DNA of 39,622 nucleotides. It comes from Desulfocapsa sp. (GTDB lineage: Bacteria > Desulfobacterota > Desulfobulbia > Desulfobulbales > Desulfocapsaceae). Positions 23,845-32,581 of the stretch are shown here, piece by piece. The notes beneath the pieces are model-generated. The model saw nothing but the letters and a program-made list of their open reading frames with translations. It searched no databases and had not been told where the DNA came from. A program made the translations under genes and the position numbers. How positions within the stretch are numbered: position 1 is the first letter of the stretch; each line of letters opens with the position of its first letter. The stretch lies in contig JAQYVF010000043.1 of NCBI GenBank assembly GCA_030145625.1, positions 1-39,622 on the forward strand. The letters are read 5' to 3'.

Positions 23845-24223
23845 AAGCCGCCATGCCCAACACAGACAACTTTTCCGTTACAGTGAAACGCTGCAATCCG
23901 ACATAAACAAAGACTGCAACCAAGTTCTAAATCATGATGCGACAGCACTTGGATAAAACGCTTTCAACAACGAACTCAGCAATCTAAAACCCATCATATT
24001 AGCAGGATCAGGCAAGACGCATGCAGCTCTTATCACAAGCCCCATCAGCAGAATCACCAGACCAGGTAATCTGCAGTAATTCCTCAATTACTCCACTAAA
24101 GAACAGCTCACCTGCCAGCCTGAAAAAAGATTGACAAACTTACTCTGGTGACTACTTATAGTAAGTATATATTTATATCTTGCCACGGTAACAGAATCCC
24201 TAAACATCAAAGGAGTCTTCCCC
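23845..24223. other. Gene-free stretch between cbpM and the lipoprotein gene
   Basis: 379 nt without an ORF that has a ribosome site. It contains a small hairpin AGTAATT-CCTC-AATTACT (24075-24092), and TTGACA (24131-24136) with an imperfectly spaced TATAGT and flanking CTTACT...AGTAAG dyad near 24140-24165. These together form a plausible promoter for the lipoprotein gene. AAAGGAGT precedes that gene. Confidence 0.5.
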
Positions 24224-24679
24224 ATGAAACAAACTATCCTCCTCCCTGTTCTCCTAAGCCTTGCCATTATACTTTCCTCCTGTGCCGGGGCCAACAAAGC
24301 TCAAGTCGGTGCCGGTGGAGGTGCTGCCGCAGGCGCACTGATCGGCCAGGCCATCGGTCACAATACTGAAGCCACCCTTATCGGAGCAGCCGTAGGAACC
24401 GCGTTGGGTTACATGGTTGGTAACGAAATGGACAAATACGACAGACAGCAACTGAACCATGTCTATGAGCGCGGAGTCTCTGGGCAAACCAATGCCTGGC
24501 AAAATCCAGACAGTGGCAACAATTACCGGGTCACCCCACAACCCGCATACTCCAATCCAGCAACCCATCAGCCTTGCCGCCAGGCACAGATTCAGGCTGT
24601 CATTGATGGAAAACAAGAAACCACCTACAGCACAGCCTGCCGAGATCAGAACGGACACTGGCAGCTGCAGAAGAATTAA
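24224..24679 (+). CDS. Glycine-zipper outer-membrane lipoprotein (17 kDa surface antigen type)
   Basis: The 151-residue protein has a lipoprotein signal with lipobox LSSC (Cys20). Next comes a glycine-zipper region (about 28-65) with G-A-G-G-G-A-A-A-G-A-L-I-G and G-A-A-V-G-T-A-L-G-Y-M-V-G-N, then E-M-D-K-Y-D. A C-terminal domain ends with C-R...V-I-D-G-K-Q-E-T-T-Y-S-T-A-C-R, typical of the Rickettsia 17 kDa antigen family. It should be anchored in the outer membrane facing the periplasm; the molecular role of this family is not settled. AAAGGAGT precedes the ATG by 8 nt. It is apparently monocistronic. Confidence 0.9.
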   Translation: MKQTILLPVLLSLAIILSSCAGANKAQVGAGGGAAAGALIGQAIGHNTEATLIGAAVGTALGYMVGNEMDKYDRQQLNHVYERGVSGQTNAWQNPDSGNNYRVTPQPAYSNPATHQPCRQAQIQAVIDGKQETTYSTACRDQNGHWQLQKN

Positions 24680-24800
24680 CACCGACAGCCACAGGATATG
24701 CAGCACGTTCATTTCCCACGCTGCATGCCGGCTACACTGGTACAGGATACCTTTGACAGCCATCGACAGATATCTCTTTATGTGAAGAAAACCCCTTAAT

Positions 24801-25205
24801 ATGTACACCTCCAATTTCACAGTACCCACAACAGAGCAGATGCACCTCATCAATATCACCTCTGAGGTACAAAGTCAGGTTGATCAAGCTGGAATTACAT
24901 CTGGGGTTTGTTATCTCTTCAATCCCCACACCACTGCAGGGCTGACCATCAACGAAGGAACCGACCCCGATGTGCAGACCGACATCATCAACGGTCTCCG
25001 GGAAATGGTCCCTCTGCAGTTTCCCTTTCGCCACCAGGAAGGAAATTCACCTTCACACATCATGGCATCACTCATGGGCTCATCACTTACTGTCATGATC
25101 GACAATGGCCGACTGCAGCTTGGCACCTGGCAAAAAATATTTTTCTGCGAATTCGATGGTCCCAGGACCAGAAAAATTCAATTACGGCTTCTGGCCTCAG
25201 ACTGA
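24801..25205 (+). CDS. YjbQ / UPF0047 family protein
   Basis: The 134-residue protein has the family signature F-N-P-H-T-T-A-G-L-T-I-N-E-G, then G-N-S-P-S-H-I-M-A-S-L-M-G-S-S and L-G-T-W-Q-K-I-F-F-C-E-F-D-G-P-R. YjbQ proteins are small trimeric enzymes with a weak thiamine-phosphate synthase activity reported when overexpressed; the true substrate is debated. Length matches the family (about 135-140). Ribosome site weak. Followed after 20 nt by a small unknown gene. Confidence 0.92.
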   Translation: MYTSNFTVPTTEQMHLINITSEVQSQVDQAGITSGVCYLFNPHTTAGLTINEGTDPDVQTDIINGLREMVPLQFPFRHQEGNSPSHIMASLMGSSLTVMIDNGRLQLGTWQKIFFCEFDGPRTRKIQLRLLASD

Positions 25206-25225
25206 CTCCTATTCATCACTGAATT

Positions 25226-25477
25226 ATGAAGATTGACCCACATCAAATGTGCTTTGGCCTGAACCTTGACCTGGACCGCGCCTCTCTCTCCTGTTTCCTG
25301 CAGCTTGCAGGAAAACCCGACTTTGCTGAAATGCTTGCCGGCAGACTTTCCAGCGAGGAAATCCAGGATGTTGTCCATTTTTTCACAGGTCTCCTCAAAA
25401 ACAACCTGAGCGAAGACGAATATCATCGGCTGTTTCTTCGCGAACAGTCCCCTCACCAACATTCTAAGAAGAAATAA
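25226..25477 (+). CDS. Small conserved-looking hypothetical protein
   Basis: The 83-residue soluble protein is rich in charged residues in its C-terminal half and contains no recognisable motif; two Cys (C9, C23) are not arranged as a metal site. It fits tightly between yjbQ (20 nt) and the UbiD-type gene (3 nt), and codon use resembles its neighbours, which supports it as a real gene. The ribosome site before the ATG is poor. Function unknown. Confidence 0.65.
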   Translation: MKIDPHQMCFGLNLDLDRASLSCFLQLAGKPDFAEMLAGRLSSEEIQDVVHFFTGLLKNNLSEDEYHRLFLREQSPHQHSKKK

Positions 25478-25480
25478 CTT

Positions 25481-27262
25481 ATGGCCGCCAAAGACACCCT
25501 CTACGACCTTCGCAGTTTTCTTAAGCTGCTACGTCGCGAAAAACAACTCATTGTCATTGATGAAGAAGTCGACCCGCACCTGGAAATTGCAGAAATACAT
25601 CGCCGCGTCATTGAGCGACAGGGACCGGCCCTGCTTTTCACTCGGGTCAAGGGCAGTGATTTTTCAGTGGTCACCAATCTCTTTGGCACTGCAAAACGGT
25701 TGGAACTTGCCTTTGGCTCCAAACCACAACAATTTGTCCGAGACCTGGTCAATCTCACCGAATCATTGATGCCGTTAAAAATGCAGACCCTGTGGGATCA
25801 TCGCCATCTCATCCAGGATGGATTAAAAATCGGCCTCAAGGAAAAAAAACAGGGACCCATCCTCGAAAACTGTCAACTGCCTGCACGCCTAGGTAGCCTG
25901 CCCATGCTTACCTCGTGGCATAGTGACGGAGGAGCCTTTGTCACCCTGCCCCTGGTCTATACCGAACATCCTGGAGGCAAAGGACATAACCTCGGCATGT
26001 ACCGTATTCAGCGTTACGATGACACGACAACCGGCATCCACTGGCAGATACACAAGGGAGGCGGCTACCATTACCATGAGGCGGAAAAACTCAACCAGCC
26101 CCTCCCCATGACGCTCTACATCGGTGGCCCACCGGCACTGATGCTTGCCGCCATCGCCCCCTTGCCCGAAGATATCCCGGAACTGATGCTCACCTCACTG
26201 CTCCTTGGAAAGAAACTGGACATGACTCCTGACCCCAAAGGTGGTCATCGCCTAGTGGCCAATGCCGAGTTTGCAGTAAGAGGTATCGTGCCTCCTCATG
26301 TGCGCAGGCCAGAGGGCCCCTTTGGCGATCATTACGGCTACAACTCTCTGCAGCACGACTATCCCGTATTCCAGGTCTCACACCTCTACCATCGGAACAA
26401 GGCCATCTATCCGGCAACAGTGGTTGGCCGGCCCAAGCAGGAAGACTATTTCATCGGTGACTTTCTCCAGGACCTGCTCTCGCCCCTCTTTCCTCTGGTC
26501 ATGAAGGGTGTGCGCGAGTTGAAAACCTTTGGCGAAACCGGCTTTCATTGTCTTGCCTCTGCCCGTGTAGCCGACCGCTACCCCCGCGAGGCCTTTGCCA
26601 GTGGATTGCGTATACTTGGTGAAGGACAACTTTCACTCACCAAATTTCTTATCATCACCGATGGTGACATTGACATTACCGATTTCCCCCGCCTCTGGAC
26701 CCATGTTTTAGAACGTATCCGCTGGGATCGTGACCTCTTTGTCTTTGCCAACGTCTCCCAAGACACTCTTGATTACACAGGTCCTTCAGTCAACAAAGGC
26801 TCCAAGGCTATGATGATGGGCCTGGGCAAAGAAAAAATTCGGGACCTGCCCACGAACTTTACAGGCGATCTCCCGATCCACTGTCAACGTGTTCAGGCAT
26901 ACCTTCCAGGAACATTGGTGGTCCAGGGAGCTACGTATGAAGACAAACCTGACCTTGCTAAGACCCTTGCAGAAGACTCGTCCTTAGGCGAGTGGCCCGT
27001 TGTCCTTCTGGTGGACAACTGTGCTGAAGCGACATGTTCTCTACAGGAGTTTCTCTGGACCTTTTTCACCCGTTTCGAACCTGCTGCTGATATTTACGGA
27101 GCAACCACTCAGGTCCAACGCTTCCATGTCGGGCTCACCCCCCCCATTATTTTTGACTGCCGAATGAAACCCTGGTACACAGATGTCCTTGAGGTTGACG
27201 AGGCCACTCGCAATCTTGTTGACTCCCGTATCTCAAAACTGCTCCCCTCCAGCCTGCGCTGA
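25481..27262 (+). CDS. UbiD-family prenylated-FMN decarboxylase, menaquinone-biosynthesis type
   Basis: The 593-residue protein is longer than E. coli UbiD (about 490) and resembles the long group assigned to decarboxylation in the futalosine menaquinone pathway. Visible family motifs are N-L-G-M-Y-R-I-Q, E-G-P-F-G-D-H-Y-G-Y and D-I-T-D-F-P-R-L-W-T-H. The E-x4-D of E-G-P-F-G-D-H corresponds to the acidic pair around the prFMN site. It should decarboxylate an aromatic acid in the cytoplasm and needs prenylated FMN from a UbiX not encoded here. The ATG at 25481 has a modest AAGAAG upstream. It is in a probable operon with the preceding small gene and the following pseudouridine synthase (2 nt gap). 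Confidence 0.9.
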   Translation: MAAKDTLYDLRSFLKLLRREKQLIVIDEEVDPHLEIAEIHRRVIERQGPALLFTRVKGSDFSVVTNLFGTAKRLELAFGSKPQQFVRDLVNLTESLMPLKMQTLWDHRHLIQDGLKIGLKEKKQGPILENCQLPARLGSLPMLTSWHSDGGAFVTLPLVYTEHPGGKGHNLGMYRIQRYDDTTTGIHWQIHKGGGYHYHEAEKLNQPLPMTLYIGGPPALMLAAIAPLPEDIPELMLTSLLLGKKLDMTPDPKGGHRLVANAEFAVRGIVPPHVRRPEGPFGDHYGYNSLQHDYPVFQVSHLYHRNKAIYPATVVGRPKQEDYFIGDFLQDLLSPLFPLVMKGVRELKTFGETGFHCLASARVADRYPREAFASGLRILGEGQLSLTKFLIITDGDIDITDFPRLWTHVLERIRWDRDLFVFANVSQDTLDYTGPSVNKGSKAMMMGLGKEKIRDLPTNFTGDLPIHCQRVQAYLPGTLVVQGATYEDKPDLAKTLAEDSSLGEWPVVLLVDNCAEATCSLQEFLWTFFTRFEPAADIYGATTQVQRFHVGLTPPIIFDCRMKPWYTDVLEVDEATRNLVDSRISKLLPSSLR

Positions 27263-27264
27263 CC

Positions 27265-28011
27265 ATGGCCAGCCCGCTTCGCCTTCAAAAATACCTTTCC
27301 AGATGCGGAATTGCATCCCGGCGGAAAGCAGAAGAGTATATTGCACAGGGAAGAGTCAAGGTGGACGGGAAGGTCATCACCTCCATGGGCCAACAGATAA
27401 CCCCCGGAAAGCAAAAAGTTTATTTTGACAACAAAGAAGTCACTGCCGAGGAACAATTCATCTATATCCTTCTCAACAAACCCAAAGGCTATGTTACCAC
27501 TCTTTCCGATCCCCAGGGACGACCGATAGTTACATCACTCCTCTCAGGAATCCAAGAAAGAGTTTACCCTGTAGGCAGGCTGGATCTCGACACCGAAGGA
27601 GCTCTTCTTCTCACCAATGACGGCGACTTGGCCCAGTCTATCCTACACCCCAGCCATGAAGTCACCAAGACCTATGAAGCTGAAGTGAAGGGGCAGCCAG
27701 CATCTGCGGCCATCCAGCGTTTGCAAAAAGGAATCCTTCTGGAAAAGAAGATGACAGCACCTGCCAGGATCCAGGTGAAACGAAGGGGGAAAAAAACCAC
27801 GGTGATGGTTATCACCATCCATGAGGGAAGAAAACGACAGGTAAAAAAAATGTTCCAAGCCATTGGTCATCCTGTCATCTCGCTCAAACGCCTTGCCTAT
27901 GGCAAGCTGACCCTGGATGGTCTATCCATTGGAAAATACAAAATTCTGCAAAAAAAGGATCTGCAAAAAATTTTTTCAAACAAATTTCTTTACAAACATG
28001 AAAATAGCTGA
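27265..28011 (+). CDS. rluB: RsuA/RluB-family rRNA pseudouridine synthase
   Basis: The 248-residue enzyme has an S4 RNA-binding domain (about 5-52) and a pseudouridine synthase domain with GRLDLDTEGALLLTNDG; Asp107 of GRLD is the catalytic residue. The K-P-K-G motif and the C-terminal H-E-G-R-K-R-Q-V-K-K-M are also present. Members modify 16S or 23S rRNA (RsuA U516, RluB U2605). RluB is the better guess by size and the absence of fused domains, but the exact site is not certain. It begins 2 nt after the decarboxylase stop, so it is translated from the same message. Confidence 0.88.
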   Translation: MASPLRLQKYLSRCGIASRRKAEEYIAQGRVKVDGKVITSMGQQITPGKQKVYFDNKEVTAEEQFIYILLNKPKGYVTTLSDPQGRPIVTSLLSGIQERVYPVGRLDLDTEGALLLTNDGDLAQSILHPSHEVTKTYEAEVKGQPASAAIQRLQKGILLEKKMTAPARIQVKRRGKKTTVMVITIHEGRKRQVKKMFQAIGHPVISLKRLAYGKLTLDGLSIGKYKILQKKDLQKIFSNKFLYKHENS

Positions 28012-28195
28012 TTAAATCTATATAGTTATCAAATAGATTATAGACGACACCTGCCCATCCTGCAGATATCTTCTTGATTTTATTGGTTTTCTCGGGGAGC
28101 AGCAGGAACGGCTCCTCTTTAAGAAAAACATTCTATTTTCCTCTAAACACTACAAAAACACTGTGGTGTTTGCCTTGAACGTACAGGAGCCAGGC

Positions 28196-28483
28196 ATGAA
28201 CAAATCCGAATTAATCGAAGCTCTGTCCCGGGATATCGATCTTCCCCACAGGGAGGCTGCCGCCATCACCAACACCATTATCGAGACCATGACCGAGGCA
28301 TTGGCCCAAGGTGACAGTATTGAGATACGAGGTTTCGGGAGTTTTGTCATAAAAGATTACGGCACCTATGAAGGACGCAATCCAAAAACCGGTGAAAAGA
28401 TTAAGGTCAGGCCCAAAAAGCTCCCCTTTTTCAAAGTAGGGAAAGACCTGAGAGAAATGGTCAACCAAAAACGCAGGAAATAG
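28196..28483 (+). CDS. HU/IHF-family DNA-binding protein
   Basis: The 95-residue protein starts at the ATG at 28196 (CAGGAG ahead); an upstream in-frame ATG adds 11 unconserved residues and was not used. The core I-E-I-R-G-F-G-S-F and R-N-P-K-T-G-E-K-I-K-V are the HU/IHF signature with the beta-arm, which bends DNA by Pro intercalation. It resembles IHF more than HU by the G-R-N-P-K-T-G-E arm and length; whether it pairs with a second subunit is not visible. It ends 6 nt from the convergent rimO stop, with no terminator between. Confidence 0.93.
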   Translation: MNKSELIEALSRDIDLPHREAAAITNTIIETMTEALAQGDSIEIRGFGSFVIKDYGTYEGRNPKTGEKIKVRPKKLPFFKVGKDLREMVNQKRRK

Positions 28484-28489
28484 CAAGAG

Positions 28490-29824
28490 CTACCCCTCTA
28501 CAATTTCCCCCACCAGATCATATATCTGTGCCTCGGTGATCCGTACCTGTACGATATCACCGGGGTTTGCGATTCCAGCGGTGATATAGACGCAGCCATC
28601 AATCTCAGGTGCCTGATACACTGTTCTGCCTTCCAGCAAAAGATCTGTCTCGCTGCTCAAACCCTCGACCAACACCGGGAGGACTTGCCCCACATATTTG
28701 TTTAAAATCTCTCTAGAAATTTCTGCCTGCAGCTCCATTACTCTTTTCAGGCGATCCTGTTTCAATTCATCAGTGCACTGATCCTCAAAATTTTCAGATG
28801 CAGCCCCCTGCTCATTCGTATAGGCAAAAAGTCCGACATGATCGATCCGATACTGTTTCAGAAAGGATTCAAGCTGTTGCAGATCATCTTCCGTTTCTCC
28901 CGGGAAGCCAACCATCATGGTGGTGCGCAGGGCAATGCCTGGTACAGCTGCTCGCGCCCGATCAACAAATCGGCACAGATCACGTTGACCATAATGCCTA
29001 TTCATACGCTTCAGGATAGAATCAGACACGTGCTGAAAAGGAATATCGATATAGGGCAGGATACGCGATTCCCGCTGCATCAGATCGAGAAGTTCGTCAT
29101 TCACCCCAGAAGGATACAAGTACATCAAGCGTATCCAGGGGACATCAGTGAGCTCGATCAACTGGCTGAGAAGGACCGGGAGAGTAACGTCAGGCCCGAG
29201 ATCACGGCCATAAGCAGTGAGGTCTTGGGCAATAAGAGAAATTTCTTTCACCCCGAGTTTTTCAAGCTGAATCAATTCCTGGCAGAGATCAGAGATTGGT
29301 CTGCTTCGCAGGTTGCCTCTGATAGAGGGGATCATGCAATAGGAACAGCGATTATTACATCCTTCGGTTATTTTAAGATAACTGCGAAAAAATGGCGTAG
29401 AGATGATACGCGGCATGGAAGAATCCATAAGAAAACGATCAGGACAATTGACCTTCTCTTCAAGACCTCCTGCCAGAAGAGTCTGCAAAAGATCTGCAAT
29501 ATCTTTCACCCCTTCGGTCCCCACAAACAGATCCACCTCAGGAAGTTCAAGGGCAAGCTTATCGCCGTAGCGCTGCACCAAACATCCGGTAACAACAAGA
29601 TATTTACCGGGGTCTTTTTCTTTGATCTTGGCCAGTTCAAAAATTTCTTCCACAGCCTCTTCCACTGCCGCCTGAATAAAGCCACAGGTATTGATGAGCA
29701 AAACAGTGGCCTCATCTGGATCTTCTCTAAGTTGCCACCCGGCCTGTTGCAGAAGCCCAAGCATGACTTCGGAATCAACAAGATTTTTGGGACACCCAAG
29801 ACTGACAAGATGGAAGGTGGCCAT
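28490..29824 (-). CDS. rimO: Ribosomal protein S12 methylthiotransferase RimO
   Basis: The 444-residue radical-SAM enzyme has an N-terminal MTTase domain with Cys11, Cys47 and Cys81 ligating one Fe4S4, a radical SAM motif C156-x3-C160-x2-C163 in EGCNNRCSYC and a C-terminal TRAM domain. It methylthiolates Asp88 of ribosomal protein S12. I chose the second ATG (29824), which has GAGGAG at ideal spacing; the first ATG (29830) overlaps the upstream stop by 4 nt and is too close to it. It is translationally linked to the phosphorylase-fold gene just upstream. Confidence 0.95.
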   Translation of the reverse strand: MATFHLVSLGCPKNLVDSEVMLGLLQQAGWQLREDPDEATVLLINTCGFIQAAVEEAVEEIFELAKIKEKDPGKYLVVTGCLVQRYGDKLALELPEVDLFVGTEGVKDIADLLQTLLAGGLEEKVNCPDRFLMDSSMPRIISTPFFRSYLKITEGCNNRCSYCMIPSIRGNLRSRPISDLCQELIQLEKLGVKEISLIAQDLTAYGRDLGPDVTLPVLLSQLIELTDVPWIRLMYLYPSGVNDELLDLMQRESRILPYIDIPFQHVSDSILKRMNRHYGQRDLCRFVDRARAAVPGIALRTTMMVGFPGETEDDLQQLESFLKQYRIDHVGLFAYTNEQGAASENFEDQCTDELKQDRLKRVMELQAEISREILNKYVGQVLPVLVEGLSSETDLLLEGRTVYQAPEIDGCVYITAGIANPGDIVQVRITEAQIYDLVGEIVEG

Positions 29825-29826
29825 CC

Positions 29827-30567
29827 TCATTTCTCCTCTTCTGCGAGAGCTCTTTGCACATGATTGATGAGCATGTTTACCTGTGCGTTACTCTTCTGTT
29901 TAAATGCCTTTCCTGTAAAACCGGCTTTCCACTCCCTGCTCCACAGCTCATCAGAGACAAGGAACATGGCTGCAAAATCGATCCCTCTAAAAGCTGCAAC
30001 CGTGCAGAGAGCAGAATATTCCATATCCACACCACCAATATTATGCGTCTGAGCAAGGGCATCCAGCATTTTTCTCGATTCCCTATACGGCGCATCCGTT
30101 GACCAGATCGGATAGGAAGGTATCTCTCCCATAGCACACTGAAGATGCTGCAAAATATCCTGAGATGGTTGACTGATCTTTTCAGTGGAGTAATACCTTG
30201 AAGTCCCTTCACCGCTATGCGCCACTCCCCCAAGAAGAGTATCGCCCACTCGCAGATTTTCATCAAGAGATCCACACCAACCACTCATTATCACAGTGGT
30301 GGCCCCTAAAACAATTAATTTTTCCAGGGTCATCACAGCCATAGGAGAGCCCACGGCCGGACCAGCGACAAAAAAATCATTCCTTGGGCTTACCACCAGG
30401 CCGGAATGAAACAAAAACCTTCGTCCTCCTCCCTTCTTCAGGAGATGATCAAGGGCCGTCCGTGCCTCTTGCGGATTAACAAAAATAATCCCCGCGGGAG
30501 GAATCGTTTTCTCATTCCGCCCACGAACAGGGTGGATGATCATATCATCTACAGGTGCATTCTTCAT
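29827..30567 (-). CDS. Nucleoside phosphorylase/hydrolase-fold protein
   Basis: The 246-residue protein belongs to the PNP/UDP superfamily, seen in the pattern L-E-K-L-I-V-L-G-A-T-T-V-I-M-S-G-W-C-G-S-L...V-G-D-T-L-L and the C-terminal V-D-M-E-Y-S-A-L...V-S-D. The Asp of V-S-D matches the purine-binding Asp of PNP and MTAN, which suggests a purine substrate. The phosphate-binding Arg of PNP (R-V-G-x-C-G) is replaced by Met here (M-S-G-W-C-G). That is more consistent with a hydrolase, for instance MTAN-like or futalosine hydrolase, than with a phosphorylase. The UbiD-type gene 2.5 kb away is of the menaquinone class, so a futalosine role is conceivable. The ATG lacks a strong ribosome site, so the start is uncertain. 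Confidence 0.78.
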   Translation of the reverse strand: MKNAPVDDMIIHPVRGRNEKTIPPAGIIFVNPQEARTALDHLLKKGGGRRFLFHSGLVVSPRNDFFVAGPAVGSPMAVMTLEKLIVLGATTVIMSGWCGSLDENLRVGDTLLGGVAHSGEGTSRYYSTEKISQPSQDILQHLQCAMGEIPSYPIWSTDAPYRESRKMLDALAQTHNIGGVDMEYSALCTVAAFRGIDFAAMFLVSDELWSREWKAGFTGKAFKQKSNAQVNMLINHVQRALAEEEK

Positions 30568-30646
30568 CCAGTGCGATCCGAAAGCATTGATATAGTGTCT
30601 GCGACGACCATACTCTTTTCAATATCCTTTCCTCTATCCTGAAAAC

Positions 30647-30682
30647 GCAAAAAAGGCTGCAGAAAACTCTGCAGCCTTTTTA
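30647..30682. terminator. Terminator between the phosphorylase-fold gene and atpE
   Basis: AAAAGGCTGCAG and CTGCAGCCTTTT make a perfect 12-bp stem with a 6-nt loop, flanked by A and T runs so it can act in both directions. On the minus strand it ends the atpZIBE transcript about 57 nt after the atpE stop. Confidence 0.9.
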
Positions 30683-30738
30683 CAAACCTTCGACCTGCCC
30701 TTTGCTTAAAGCAAGGAGCAGGTTTGACTGATTCTGAT

Positions 30739-30993
30739 TTAGCCAATCAAGGGATTTGCGTAGAGCATAATCAGGGAAATAACCAGTCCGTAAATTGCAC
30801 AGGACTCAGCAAGAGCCATACCGAGGATCATGAAAACCATCAGTTTAGGCTGTACTTCTGGATTACGAGCAAGACCCAAGGAGGCTGCATGGCCAATATT
30901 ACCGATACCAATAGCAGCACCAAGACCTGCAAGTCCAATTGAAAGTCCAGCACCAATACAAATCAGTCCGAGCATTAAACCATTTGATTCCAT
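30739..30993 (-). CDS. atpE: F0F1 ATP synthase subunit c
   Basis: The 84-residue hairpin has two membrane helices around a polar loop A-R-N-P-E-V. The ion-binding Glu is in M-A-L-A-E-S-C-A-I-Y, followed by the helix-2 Y. The Gln of the Na+-binding G-x-G-Q motif of Na+-specific c subunits is replaced by Ile, so proton use is the simpler guess. AAGGAGA precedes the ATG. It is the last gene of atpZ-atpI-atpB-atpE, terminated right after it. Confidence 0.97.
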   Translation of the reverse strand: MESNGLMLGLICIGAGLSIGLAGLGAAIGIGNIGHAASLGLARNPEVQPKLMVFMILGMALAESCAIYGLVISLIMLYANPLIG

Positions 30994-31087
30994 TGTGTTT
31001 CTCCTTTAAAAGTTTTGTTTTTTGGCCTTCTTCTTTCTATACTTAATATAAATAAATTATTTTTTTAATCTGTGTGCTCTTCTCAGA

Positions 31088-31810
31088 TCAATGCGCATGC
31101 TCGTTAGCCTGACTAAAATAGACAACAGTAAGCAGAACAAAAACCATTGCCTGAACCAGGGATACAAGCACACCCAGCATCATGATCGGCAGAGGTGCAA
31201 AAAAACCACCGGCCAGCAAGAAGAGAATTCCAAGAAGTGTCTCTTTAGCCATGATGTTACCAAAAAGTCGAATAGAGAGTGAAAGCAGACGAGCAATGTT
31301 ACTTACCAGCTCAATGGGCAACATCAGCGGAATAAGAATCGGAATGGGTCCGAGGAAATGCTTAATGTATCCAATACCATGGGCGCGAAACCCTATGACA
31401 TGATGGGTAAACCAGACAATAACGGTCAATGCCAGAGTTGTATTAATCGAAGACGTAGGAGACATGAAACCGGGGATCAGACCGATAATATTTGCCACTG
31501 CGATATAGAGGGCAAAGGTGGCAATCATTGGAAAAAGCTTTTCGGTCAACTCCTTACCCATATTCTCACAAAAGAAATCATTCATTCCACCAATGATCAA
31601 TTCCCAGAAGTTCTGTCCCTTACCGGGAATCATCTCAACGTTGCTGAGAGTGAGCTTTCCTACCACTACCAGGAAAATCATGACAAACCAAGTATAGGTC
31701 ATATACGGTTCACACAGCTTTTCCAGAAAGGTATTACCGACGGGACCGTGCGGGATCGGCAACCCCAACTTTTCAAGTATGATTGATATAAATAATATCG
31801 GATGTTCCAT
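31088..31810 (-). CDS. atpB: F0F1 ATP synthase subunit a
   Basis: The 240-residue membrane protein has about five to six helices. The essential Arg of the stator half-channel is in S-L-S-I-R-L-F-G-N, and the acidic and basic residues in the penultimate helices are normal. It forms the proton path to the c ring. GGAGG is immediately upstream of the ATG. Its start lies 12 nt downstream of the AtpI stop and it precedes atpE by 94 nt. Confidence 0.96.
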   Translation of the reverse strand: MEHPILFISIILEKLGLPIPHGPVGNTFLEKLCEPYMTYTWFVMIFLVVVGKLTLSNVEMIPGKGQNFWELIIGGMNDFFCENMGKELTEKLFPMIATFALYIAVANIIGLIPGFMSPTSSINTTLALTVIVWFTHHVIGFRAHGIGYIKHFLGPIPILIPLMLPIELVSNIARLLSLSIRLFGNIMAKETLLGILFLLAGGFFAPLPIMMLGVLVSLVQAMVFVLLTVVYFSQANEHAH

Positions 31811-31822
31811 AACTCCTCCCTC

Positions 31823-32236
31823 TTACCTTCTCCTGCTTAAAAAGTAGTGCCCAGCCACATTCAATGTTGTCAGAATGATGGCGAAAACTACAGTAGATAG
31901 CCCCAGAAGCAGCCCGAAGACATTGGCCTGACCGCTCTTAATAAAGAGCAGCAGGACAACACCAATAAAGGCCAACCGAAGCCAAAATTTAATAACGTAA
32001 CGAGACTTCCCAAAACTTTTCTTTTCTTTTTCCTTTTCCTCGGGAGAAGGTTCAAAGGTTTTCAGAAAAGAGGTGAAATCTTTGTGCCCAAAATAAAAGC
32101 TGACTATGGCGATCGCGCCACCAACAAGCACCGACTGGGCAAAAAACCATGACATAATCAGCCACGATCCTCCGGTCAACACCAGCAGGAACCCAAAGCT
32201 CAATGCCTGTACCTGTTTCAAAGAAATATCAAGCAC
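31823..32236 (-). CDS. atpI: ATP synthase-associated membrane protein AtpI
   Basis: The 137-residue membrane protein has four hydrophobic segments in two hairpins (about 11-30, 33-48, then 82-100 and 104-127) around a charged loop with E-E-K-E-K-E-K-K. This is typical of ATP synthase protein I, thought to help assemble the c ring. Translation starts with GTG at 32236, 5 nt after the atpZ stop. Position between atpZ and atpB supports the identity, since sequence conservation in this family is low. Confidence 0.85.
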   Translation of the reverse strand: MLDISLKQVQALSFGFLLVLTGGSWLIMSWFFAQSVLVGGAIAIVSFYFGHKDFTSFLKTFEPSPEEKEKEKKSFGKSRYVIKFWLRLAFIGVVLLLFIKSGQANVFGLLLGLSTVVFAIILTTLNVAGHYFLSRRR

Positions 32237-32241
32237 AGCTA

Positions 32242-32493
32242 TTAACCTTCAGAATCCTTATCATCTGGCTTGGCCGCCTGAGTCCGAAGAATATCAAACA
32301 GACTCTTAAATCCAGCAGCTATCCCAATGGCCAGACCGATCAAAGTAAACCAAGGGGAGGTCTTTCCATCAAAGAACTTTTCGTCCAGATAGATGCCGCC
32401 TCCCAACCCTACAAAAATTGCAGCCACAAAGGTAAATCCGATATGCCCATAATTCCCTAGTACATGAACCATCTCGGTACTGAGTTTCGCCAT
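32242..32493 (-). CDS. atpZ: AtpZ/AtpI-type F0F1 ATP synthase accessory protein
   Basis: The 83-residue protein has two membrane helices (about 17-36 and 47-65) with G-G-G-I-Y-L-D in between, the pattern of AtpZ, and a charged C-terminus. AtpZ/AtpI pairs are reported to act in Mg/Ca transport or c-ring assembly. It is the first gene of the F0 group, with AAGGCGG upstream of the ATG. Confidence 0.85.
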   Translation of the reverse strand: MAKLSTEMVHVLGNYGHIGFTFVAAIFVGLGGGIYLDEKFFDGKTSPWFTLIGLAIGIAAGFKSLFDILRTQAAKPDDKDSEG

Positions 32494-32581
32494 TACTGTT
32501 ACCGCCTTATAAAATCAGTAAACCTCTTTGGCAAACGAACAAATTAATTAGCACGCCCACCCTTCAAAGTCAACGGTTTTT

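Noticed and set aside
28838-29863. 341-residue plus-strand ORF opposite rimO
   Set aside because: It is antisense to a complete rimO with intact cluster motifs.
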